A stretch of DNA of 64,000 nucleotides from Amphiura filiformis (lineage: Eukaryota; Echinodermata; Ophiuroidea; Amphilepidida; Amphiuridae), in the NCBI RefSeq assembly GCF_039555335.1, contig NC_092642.1, forward strand, positions 57,577,776-57,641,775, in the 5' to 3' direction. Both the position numbers and the translations under genes were made by a program. This document shows positions 12,201-19,943 of this stretch, piece by piece. The notes below the pieces were generated by a model. The model saw only the letters and a program-made list of their open reading frames with translations, ran no database searches and was not told where the DNA came from. How positions within the stretch are numbered: position 1 is the first letter of the stretch; each line of letters begins with the position of its first letter.

Positions 12201-14213
12201 ATCCGCGATAATCGACTTTTGAAAAGCACCCTAAACAAGGATTCAACCCTTGGCTAAAACAATACCCTAAACAGGGATTTTATTCCTTGCATCAAATTTC
12301 ATACCCTAAATTTCATTTTCGCCTATTAGCAATTGCAATTTTGCTACCCTTTTTTCCCATTTTTCACGCTTTTTTGACACCCTAAACACGATGCAGCAGT
12401 ATCGTTCCTACCCACGAAAAACTACCCTTTTTACGCGTTTTCATTATCGCGGATGGTGTACAGGCCACAATGGGAGTGACCCCCCGGGGATATGGGAGTG
12501 GTATTTAGTTGCTATATATTGTACAAGATTAACTTTTTTCTTATTTCTCACAAATGATTGCTTACCGAGAGGAAGCTTTCATCCAGAATTCTTTTGGATG
12601 CCTTCAGCCCCAATATCTGGCATGTGGGGGCGCTTGTGTACATATTGTACGAGTTATCACCAGAGTAATTTGGGAGTTTGCAATGTCATCCACCAATGCT
12701 TACATCTATGTGTCACATATGCCACATAAATCAATTAAAATCATGATACACTGATTTTGAATTGATTTCACTGGGATAAAGTATAGTAAAGGTTGTTGTA
12801 AGATTTTGCAACATTTCACTTATCAATTGCCCTACCTGGTGGAGTCAATTGACAGTAGTATCCTGACTATGTCTGAGTGATCAGCAAGGAGCTGTATCTC
12901 TGTGTAGGGGTTGTGTATCTGGTCATCTTGAATGGTCTCCACTTCCTGTCATCAATATATAATGAAATCAAATACAAGCTTAGGGCATCAGATAAATGAG
13001 ACAAAATAACCCCACAATTATCTGGAGATTTGGAAATGCTTTGATCACCTTGTCAAGTCCCTATAGATTTAATGTTGTCCCAGTCAATCTGGTGTTAATC
13101 AGGCTCAGTACATGGAGCCAAGGGAAAAATAAGCAGGCTCTTGGACTCTGACCGGTTACGCGGTTACCATGAAATAGCTCCCAGTTAACCTCGATCTTGT
13201 TTAACATGACTGGAAGCTACTTTTAAATTGAACCCCTTTCCTGGTTAAAAAGTCTCAATATCTTTATCGCATATGCATGAAGCAGTGTTTTAACTCTTGA
13301 TTGGTTATAAGTACCGTAACCACCTGGGTATAAGCCCACCTTCGGCTATAAGCCCACCCCCTATCTTTCAAAACATTCTGGGAACAAGGGTGCACTCAGG
13401 TATAAGCCCAGTACTAAATTTTGGCCAAGTTCTTAAATCAAATCAATGCTTTGTTCTCATATTTACGAACAAATAAAAAAAAATATCAGTTGAATTAACA
13501 TTCCACTAAATTTAATGTTTGCTTAAACCTCATAAAGTCATTCAACTCATACTTTCTCAGACTTGCATCATTTATTTTTAGTCCTCTATATTATTTGTAT
13601 CCTGCAAATTAGGAAGTATGTGTCATTTCATTTCTTCTTATTTAATTTCATCATAAGTATTACTTTCACCCAATCCTCAGCTGTGTTTTATTTTTAGAGT
13701 TCAATCCAGCTGCTTGGAAGCCTGGCTTGGTAGATAATATACATAAATGAATCCTATTTTGTCCATTCTAAACCATGATCTTGTTTTGTTATGATTTCAC
13801 TTTTGAGATTTCATGGTATTTTTCAATCCTTTTTAAAGCTATTCCATGCAAGGGAATAAATAGCAGGTTGGAACTGCTCTACTTTTGTGAAAAAGTGGAG
13901 CCCGGTTCAGGTGGGAGCTACCGTAACCACTCGGGTATAAGCCCACCCCCTAGATGGCAGATTTCACTTCAAAAATGGGGGTGGGCTTATAGCCGGGGAA
14001 GGGCAAGTCCACAAAATGCAATTGTACTTACATGTTGTTTGCTCTTTTTAGGGGTTCCTTTATTTCTTCTAAAGACATTTTGCAGGCTTGCCATGCTTAT
14101 ATACTTGGTTAGAACTGTTGGAAAAATGTGGAAAAAAAAACCAACTCAAAATTAATAATCATCTGTAGCATTTAATGTATAAAACATACTACCGGTATTT
14201 GCTGTTTGAACAT
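6131..14213 (-). CDS. WDR41: WDR41 homologue, complete 10-exon coding model
   Basis: WD-repeat protein. In vertebrates WDR41 joins C9orf72 and SMCR8 in a complex acting in lysosome and autophagy regulation and docks it on lysosomes. Coding exons in transcript order: 14213-14193, 12945-12836, 11704-11452, 10479-10371, 9830-9645, 9128-8980, 8509-8385, 7954-7820, 6796-6625, 6202-6131. They sum to 1332 nt (443 aa plus stop; human 459 aa) and all phases agree. Eight blade-like segments are visible in order: FASAGDDNTIIIWD, FLTGSSDKKICMWN, LFCSGGIELCLWN, LVVASGSTLEVCII, FFGTASLDGSIKIWN, YLLAAIGCGFCLYD, FLATSSEDGTIRLWG and VSCGVADGLVILWK. This fits the eight-bladed propeller known for WDR41. The identification rests on remembered human sequence, matching over the whole length (for example HNPYTE and RFASAGDD). 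The start is the only in-frame ATG of the first exon. Two introns use GC donors. An AATAAA on this strand at 5714-5709 is a possible poly(A) signal. Confidence 0.9.
6625..6796 (-). CDS. WDR41: WDR41 coding exon 9 (blade 8), GC donor
   Basis: 172 nt encoding STIHPASVDSKHHPKEGPSL to MVSCGVADGLVILWK, matching human LVTCSADHLIILWK. Reading on past this point gives only ASR and a stop at 6613. The sequence AAG|GCAAGT is an ideal GC donor, and splicing there to 6202 restores a C-terminal tail, so the exon is ended at 6625. Confidence 0.82.
7236..7526. mobile_element. hAT-type MITE, 291 bp
   Basis: Inverted ends CAGGGTCTTAGCTAG and CTAGCTAAGACCCTG between perfect 8-bp duplications ATTGGGGG (7228-7235, 7527-7534). 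It lies in a WDR41 intron, inside an older repeat beginning GCCCGTAGCCAGGATT. Confidence 0.9.
7820..7954 (-). CDS. WDR41: WDR41 coding exon 8 (blade 7 and its long loop)
   Basis: 135 nt encoding MFLATSSEDGTIRLW, then a polar loop (GAKPQAGLPQEHSTEKPANQ). In human WDR41 this blade-7 loop carries an aromatic segment (GFFNMWGFG) needed to bind the lysosomal transporter PQLC2. No Phe/Trp-rich segment is visible here. Acceptor TTTCAG, donor CAAG|GTAGTG. Confidence 0.88.
8140..8300. repeat. interstitial telomere-type (CCCTAA)n array inside an inverted repeat
   Basis: 8182-8262 is a degenerate CCCTAA/CCCTAATCCTAA array. It is flanked by TTGGGTAGATCCTTCATGTAATTAT and the complement ATAATTACATGAAGGAGTAACCCAA. 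It lies in WDR41 intron 7820/8385. Confidence 0.8.
8385..8509 (-). CDS. WDR41: WDR41 coding exon 7 (blade 6)
   Basis: 125 nt encoding KYLLAAIGCGFCLYDIVSGE, then KAHYSRILHLCLVYD. This matches human NVFAAVGRGLYVYS and KTAHDSNVLHVARL. Acceptor TGTAG, donor ATAG|GTAAGG. Confidence 0.88.
8980..9128 (-). CDS. WDR41: WDR41 coding exon 6 (blade 5)
   Basis: 149 nt encoding NFFGTASLDGSIKIWNRHKL and then YPYSVQHMMFIKE. It continues directly into KYLLAAIG of the next exon, as in human SIHHFTCDEENVFAAVG. Acceptor TTTCAG, donor AGAG|GTACGG. Confidence 0.88.
9645..9830 (-). CDS. WDR41: WDR41 coding exon 5 (blade 4)
   Basis: 186 nt encoding DISHILVITKDHLVVASGST and on to HKENITCMILVG. This aligns with the human GISALVEIPKNCVVAAVG to DNILSLINVND segment. 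It is the least conserved blade and has no WD dipeptide. Acceptor TCTTCTAG, donor GGAG|GTGAG. Confidence 0.85.
10371..10479 (-). CDS. WDR41: WDR41 coding exon 4 (blade 3)
   Basis: 109 nt, phase 0 start, one base left at the end. It encodes VLSCLEELELFCSGGIELCL followed by WNLEGQ. This matches human CLTVLQRLDVWLSGGNDLCV. Acceptor TTTTCAG, donor GAAG|GTAAAA. Confidence 0.88.
11452..11704 (-). CDS. WDR41: WDR41 coding exon 3 (blades 1-2), GC donor
   Basis: 253 nt encoding FASAGDDNTIIIWD and FLTGSSDKKICMWN, then QHNSAIK. The acceptor is TTTTTTAG. The donor is AAAG|GCAAGT, a GC rather than a GT. Joining at that point gives HNSAIK-VLSCLEELEL, which aligns with human QSTVKCLTVLQRLD, and no GT donor nearby preserves this match. 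Confidence 0.92.
11957..12014. repeat. near-perfect 58-bp palindrome
   Basis: Two exact 28-bp arms starting GTATTTCAAGATAAAGAGAT surround a 2-nt centre (TT), in a WDR41 intron. It could extrude as a hairpin. Confidence 0.9.
12166..12489. mobile_element. MITE with C/G-run ends and 8-bp duplication, 324 bp
   Basis: Perfect ATATGGGA duplications (12158-12165, 12490-12497) bracket inverted arms GGGGGGTCACTCCCATTGTG...CCATCCGCGATAAT of about 50 bp. The interior repeats TACCCTAAAC/ACCCTTTTT motifs. Confidence 0.9.
12836..12945 (-). CDS. WDR41: WDR41 coding exon 2
   Basis: 110 nt, starts in phase 0 and ends with two bases of an Arg codon. It encodes EVETIQDDQIHNPYTE and then the first-blade lead-in LLADHSDIVRILLS. 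This matches human QTIGEEQTQNPYTE and HHDIVRFLVQ. Acceptor GACAG, donor CCAG|GTAGGG. Confidence 0.85.
13311..14007. repeat. TACCGTAACCAC...GTATAAGCCCACC repeat fragments
   Basis: Two direct fragments at 13311-13420 and 13919-14007 each begin TACCGTAACCAC, continue GGGTATAAGCCCACC, and end with inverted GGGTGGGCTTATAGCC-type sequence. They lie in WDR41 intron 1. The DNA between is AT-rich with no exon seen. Confidence 0.5.
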
Positions 14214-14313
14214 AACTTGTGTAATAAGAGATGGTGGTCCTGAGATGAGGGCATCAACAACTGGGACTATTAGGTCACTAACAGTCAACTTTGAGTTTCC
14301 CGTCACATAATTT
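14193..14313 (-). CDS. WDR41: WDR41 first coding exon (start ATG 14213-14211)
   Basis: The exon runs from an acceptor (TTTCAG, 14316-14314) to a donor after 14193 (CCG|GTAGTA). The only in-frame ATG gives MFKQQIP, then EVETIQDD in the next exon, comparable to the short N-terminus of human WDR41. The 100 nt upstream of the ATG are also open in frame (NYVTGNSKLTVSDL...), so they may be 5' UTR or an N-terminal extension. The acceptor implies at least one upstream exon. Confidence 0.6.
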
Positions 14314-14678
14314 CTGAAATCAAGTGAGTAACGTTTTCATTATTCATTATTCATTATTTTTCTGCCTTTCATTATATGACCAACACGCAGGTAAAATGTG
14401 TTGTTATTTGCCGCTCACTCACTTGAAGATGGATGTTTAGCCCAAATGAGATTCAAAATAGTATATTAAAAAGAGTCTGCAAGGTTGACAGCAAAATGTA
14501 TGTTTTGATTTTGATTTTTCCACACAAAATAAAGGGATATTCATAATTTTTTTTGGCAAATGTAACCAGTTTTTATCTGTATTTTTTGGAAAATCACAAT
14601 AATGAATTCAAGTGAGGGTCAGAAAATGAAGTGAGGGCGGATGACGGGAATCTCAAAATCGACTTTCAGTGGCCTTAA

Positions 14679-15030
14679 GGGGGTACTACACCCCTGGCCA
14701 ATTTTATGCCTATTTTTGCATTTTTCTCAAAAATTATAGCACATTGGTGACAAGTAAGACATGTATATTAAAGGGGCGAGGACTACAACTGCTACACTGG
14801 AAATTTTATTTCAGCACAGACAACAGTTGTGGAGTTACAGTCAAAATTGAGGGAAAACCAATATTTGATCAATAAATCAATAACTACTTGCCTTGAGTTG
14901 CTGAATTGTCAGTGCAGTAGTTGTAGTCCTTGCCCCTATAATATACATATCTTACTTGTCACCAATGCGCTATAATTTTTAAGAAAATTGCAAAAATAGG
15001 CACAAAATTGGGCACGGGTGTAGTACCCCC
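14679..15030. mobile_element. TTAA-flanked foldback MITE (piggyBac-like target), 352 bp
   Basis: TTAA on both sides (14675-14678, 15031-15034) of inverted ends GGGGGTACTACACCC / GGGTGTAGTACCCCC. Arms of about 150 bp include CAAGTAAGACATGTATATTA and its complement. Confidence 0.85.
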
Positions 15031-15658
15031 TTAAAAACTAGTACTTAGTAGTATATACTACCAATGATCAATCATGGCAGATGACTGTGCAACCTGAATT
15101 TGAAGTCATAATCATTTATCATGTAATACAATCTGACCATGGAGGTATATTATACAAATATTTACTGCTCATGAGGGATCTGGTGGAATCTATTGGTCCC
15201 CGAGGTGTACTGGAGACCGTGAGCCTACTATTTCCCCGAGACCGCCTAGTTCCAGTAACTGTAACTCGTCATACCTAGAATTACAGTGCACTCCATTGAT
15301 ATCTATTCCACAAATCAGAAACATCACAATATGTGGGCTCATTTTGGGCTCTAAGGATGTAGCTGAGGAACTCTCTCAAGAACAGTTTGGGCATGCACTG
15401 ATGATTTTAATCCCATTGTACCAGGGTTTGGGCGTGTGTGGATGATTTTAATCCCACTGTACTAGTCTATACTCACAAAGTTTTGGGTGGGTTCAAAATT
15501 CCCTGAGTTGGCAAAACCTGCAATCTTCATGGGAGTAATTTACTTAGTGCAAAAGTGGTCAAAATATTGCTCTGCAAAATGTCTTGATTTTCATGATTTG
15601 GATTTATCATATTGAGCAGCATTCTACTTGTGATGTTTCTACACTGTGTAGAGGGCGA

Positions 15659-16400
15659 CGGTTCGCTATCTCTAAGGACCGCTATCTCTAAGGTTCACTA
15701 TCCATAAGGTTCGTTATCACTAATTACGAAAAAGGTCCACTATACCTAAGGTTCGATATCACTAATTTTTAATAAGGTTCGGTATTTCTAAGGTTCGATA
15801 TCACTAATTTTATATAAGGTTCACTATCTCTAATTTTAAATAAGGTCTGCTATCACTAATTTATTGAAGGTTCGCTATCTCTAAGGTTCGCTATCACTAA
15901 TTTAAATAAGGTCCGCTATCTCTAATTTTAACAATCCCGGTAATAAGATAGTGGACCTTATTTAAGATTAGTGATAACGAACCTTAGGTATAGCGAACCT
16001 GAAATTATGAAATTAGTGATAGCGAACCTTAGAGATAGCGAACCTTAATTAATGAGGATAGCGAACCTTAAACAAAATTAGTGATAGCGAACCTTAGGTA
16101 TAGCGGACTTTATTGCAATTAGTGATAGCGAACCTTGAGAGATAGCAAACCTTCAATAAATTAGTGATAGCGGACCTTATTCAAAATTAGTGATAGCGAA
16201 CCTTATTTCAAATTAGTAATAGCGAACCTTATTCCAAATTAGCGATATCGAACCTTAGAAGTAGCGGACCTTTTTTTAGGTATAGCGAACCATTTTCTCT
16301 ATTAGAGATAGCGGGATTCTGATCTCCATAGACTTAACACGTTAGTGATAGCGAACCTTAGAGATAGCGAACCTTAGAGATAGCGGTCCTTAGAGATAGC
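15659..16400. mobile_element. foldback element built of about 33 GGTTCGCTATCNCTAA units
   Basis: The left half (15659-15945) has about 13 units of GGTTCGCTATC(T/A)CTAA in one orientation. The right half (15950-16400) has about 20 units in the opposite one, so the whole folds back. The flanks carry CACTGTG/CACAGTG and a near-duplicated TGTAGAGGG. The architecture resembles sea urchin TU or Drosophila FB elements. No coding frame. Confidence 0.8.
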
Positions 16401-16452
16401 GGGATGTCACAGTGTAGAGAGGGTCTTAATACAGCATCTCTGAGGTAAAACT

Positions 16453-16969
16453 CCGGGGGGGGGGCACTCCAACTTTGGAGGTGACGCGTATGTAGGGCTG
16501 TTAAGACCCCCTTTTTCAGCATCGCTGTCACCCAAAGACCCCATATTTTTTTACGAACACATGCTCGCTCCGCGCTCTGTCACCCAAAGACCCCCTATTT
16601 TTCCATTTGATCTGTCACCCAAAGACCCTTATAAGTTCAATTTGAACAGCAACTTTCATTTATCACTGATTTTGTTACTTATTTTGAAAAAATAAAGAAA
16701 TTTAAAGCCATTTAGAACTAGAAATTCGATTTTCGTGGTTTTTGTGGTGCTGTTTTGGTCTTACCCAAAGATTCCATTTAAAAAAAGGTCATGTTCTCAC
16801 CCAATGACCCCATATTTTTTACATTTTGCTTTCACGAATGCCAAAAATCATGCTCTCACCCAATGACCCCATATTTTTTACATGTTGCTCTCACCGAATG
16901 CCCCTTAGTGCGAAAGCGCCAGCCCTACACCTATATCCATTTCAAATTAAAGTGCCCCCCCCCCCCCGG
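16453..16969. mobile_element. MITE with C/G-run ends and 8-bp duplication, 517 bp
   Basis: Perfect GTAAAACT duplications (16445-16452, 16970-16977) around CCGGGGGGGG...CCCCCCCGG ends. The interior has repeated TCACCCAAAGACCCCATATT-like units. Confidence 0.85.
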
Positions 16970-17182
16970 GTAAAACTGACAAATACAAGGTATATTTCTT
17001 GATGCTTGCATGAAGTTTGGATTTCTTAAACGTACAGTGCATCCCTATGTACCGCTGCAAGACTTCAGGTCCGTAGATGTCATTATGTTTATGATAAAGA
17101 CTGAAGTCTTGCTGGCAGGACTAGAGACCGCCAGCCTGATTGAAGTGCTTTAATATAACAGTAAAATTTAACTTTTTATATT

Positions 17183-17204
17183 AAAACCGGGTCGACCCGG
17201 TTTT
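17183..17204. repeat. perfect 22-bp palindrome
   Basis: AAAACCGGGTCGACCCGG followed by TTTT. Two-fold symmetric around TCGA, in sequence upstream of the WDR41 first coding exon. Confidence 0.9.
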
Positions 17205-18254
17205 ATTCAGAGTTCATCGATCGACTGCTTGCTAACATCTCCCGTGGATGTCAGCTTATGTGTACACACGTCGAGCGCAATGCTCCGTGCAGTATTACAT
17301 GTTTAATCGGCGAGAGTAGTAGTACACATGTTGTAGGCGCTGGAATGAAATTGCAATTTTCTTTGTTAGATAGAGCTCTAGAGAAGACATACAACAAGTT
17401 CACCCATGGAGCGTGAGCTCTCTGGTTTATTAACATGGCCCCATAATAGATTATGCAGTAAGGGTATTGTGATGAAATTGGATGGGCTACATAAGGACTT
17501 TTTTCCTTCAACAAGAGCCCAAGAAGGTGTGTTCAAGGTGTGTTCAAGGTGTGAAGGTGTGTTATACCTCATTTATTTGGATCAAAAATAAAAGGGGATA
17601 ATGTGATCAGTGAAAACAAACATTTAAATAGGAATTCTTTATGCAAATCACACATGAAGGCCTGACAATATCAATACTGTAAAGCTATTTAATTTCGCTA
17701 GTACTTATTTTCACTAATTGCCAATGACCACCATTTTTGTGGGTATTTAATTTTGCTAATCCAGCAATTTATGTGTACAATTCAATATAAAACTGTTCAA
17801 TTTGCGGATATTTAATTTTGCGAATTAAGGGTTCTAGCGAAATTAAATCCCTAGCGAAATTAAGTGATTTTACACTTACAGTATATCACGCACAGGTTGT
17901 TTTATGTCAGTGTGTGGCTAGCACAGTTACACTTAAAAGGGCATTTCGTGATCCACAGCGTCATCCCCACTTTTCTCAAAAAAGTTGAGATTTTTATATC
18001 ACTGGAAACCTCTGGCTACATAATGTTTATGTACAAAATATTTCTTGCAGATAAATTCGTTTAGCAAAGATATCGTGAAATTTGAATTTCGTTCTGGTGC
18101 ACCAGAACGAAATTACAACGTATTGTCAATGGAGCAGTGTAATACACATAATCATGCATAACTCGCAAAGCGCAATGTCGGAATCAACTGAAATTTTGGG
18201 AATATGCTTTTTTCGTGGATATGTACTGAAAAATGTCATAAAAAGGGATGCTAG

Positions 18255-18640
18255 GTTCGGTCCTCGCACTCCGTGCATCCGCGGGTATTCATGCTTGTCG
18301 GTGAACTTTAAAAACATCTCCTTTTGCATCTCATTTCGCGAAGTTTTTAGGGGAAAATCACCCCTTTTTAACGATTTCGCGAATTATTTGCCCTTCGAAA
18401 ATACCCCTATTTTCGCTAAAACACGAACGATATTTCTAATATGCCCTTTTCGGGGTAAAACGCGTAGGCTGCTCGACGAAAATGCCCTTTTTTTTTTCAA
18501 TTTCGCGAACACGTGGTTTGAAAAAACACCCCTTTTTTGTGTGTTTCGCGAATCGCGTTTCTTCATCTGAAAACACCCCTTATTTCGCGAAATTTTCGAC
18601 GAGCATGAATACCCGCGGATGCACGGAGTGCGGGGACCGG
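18255..18640. mobile_element. MITE with 8-bp duplication and TTTCGCGAA-rich interior, 386 bp
   Basis: GATGCTAG at 18247-18254 and 18641-18648. Inverted arms GCACTCCGTGCATCCGCGGG / CCCGCGGATGCACGGAGTGC. The interior repeats TTTCGCGAA and ACCCCTTTTT. The long open frames across it are not genes. Confidence 0.85.
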
Positions 18641-18819
18641 GATGCTAGGATCACGAAATACTCCTTTAAGTAATACAGTCCCGGGAATACAGTACATGAC
18701 ACATTGACACTGACAGGTTGACTTGACTTGAAAATTATTTCCAAATCAAATCAGACACACACACAGTAAAACTTATGGTAATCTCACTATTATTTCGACG
18801 AAACATGATCATCACCTAC

Positions 18820-18908
18820 CTCTCACCAGGAAAGTTCAGGTATTGAAGGATGCACCAACATGACCAACAGACTTCGAACAGTGCACCAAGAGACAAGGAC
18901 AAGGTTGC
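18820..18908 (-). other. candidate upstream WDR41 exon (5' UTR or N-terminal extension)
   Basis: A strong donor (GAGAG|GTAGGT) ends a stretch with one open frame from a TAG at 18911-18909. The frame reads ...CWCILQYLNFPGE and would join exon 14313-14193 as R-NYVTGN without a stop. No ATG lies in this frame, so a further exon or purely UTR status must be assumed. The start coordinate is the limit of the open frame, not a known exon edge. Confidence 0.35.
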
Positions 18909-19943
18909 CTACTGTTTATTTATTTCCTGGGTCACATGTGTCATGTGTGCATGGTTCATAGGTCATTTTAATAGGTGGTGCTCCACGCTATACCTGCTCC
19001 GTCTTAAAATGCAAAATACGTTTACCAATAATAATTTGTAACCAGCAAAAATAGATAAATGGTTGATCTCAAAATAATAGAGGGGTTGATTAGGACTAGA
19101 AGTATGTCAAGTAATAAAACAAAATCTATAAAAATCACTGTAAAATTAGTTTGAAAGTATTTATTAGTAATATTAACATTATTATACTTGTTGTGAACAA
19201 AATAATATTTTAAAAGCTAGTTTGATTTGGTGACTTTTTTTAAAAGCATATAACATTAATTCGCATTCACCCCTCTTGAATATTCGTCAACTTCACTTCT
19301 CATACATATTCATTAGCATTTAGCAATTATAATAAATATCCAATATGGCGATGTATCTTGAAATTTTGCACCTGAAAATTCTTAATTAGATTAAGAAAAT
19401 ATGATGTTCCTCTTGCAAAATAGACGTATTATTTCAATATCAGGATTATTTAGAATACGCATATCAGGTAAGTAGCAATTAGAATCTTGTATGGCTTTAA
19501 TAAAATGGTGTAAACGTTGAAATTATGTGTTGGGTTTTTGTTCATCATGTTCATCGAATACTGCACAGGTGTCGAATTTTGACCCAGCTCATCTGGTGCC
19601 TGCTACATACATTTATATAGGTATGCTAGGTGAATTCAAATTTGCCATCAAACTGCATCATTTTACATGTCAAATTAAAGCCCTTGAGTAAAGAAAGCCA
19701 AAACTGAAAACATTTTTGTCATAGCCCTTTCCGTAACAAAGATACATCTTGTCAAACAAAGTCAAGATTGACTTTCATCAAACATGTCATTGTCAAAAAG
19801 ATTATGCTAGCAAAATTCCCCAAAACAGCATTTAGGGGTGTTTCTAGATCTTAGTCTCATGGCGATAGCAGCTTTTTTTAATGGAACTGAGCAAAGTCCC
19901 TCTAAAATTCCATGTGCGAGCGGCTCGTCACCATAATAAATTG
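18909..19943. other. AT-rich spacer upstream of WDR41
   Basis: No convincing gene or repeat structure is seen. It is expected to hold any WDR41 promoter, but no core element is recognised with confidence. Confidence 0.4.

Noticed and set aside
15081..15278. 65-residue plus-strand open frame with GPRGVLETVSLLFPRDR
   Set aside because: No splice context or family was seen, and it lies in repeat-rich sequence antisense to a WDR41 intron.
15659..16400. CRISPR-like array
   Set aside because: Units are short, variable and in both orientations, spacers are A/T fillers, and the genome is clearly eukaryotic.
18082..18570. 162-residue plus-strand open frame
   Set aside because: It runs across a MITE with TTTCGCGAA repeats and reads as repetitive Phe/Arg-rich sequence without a family.
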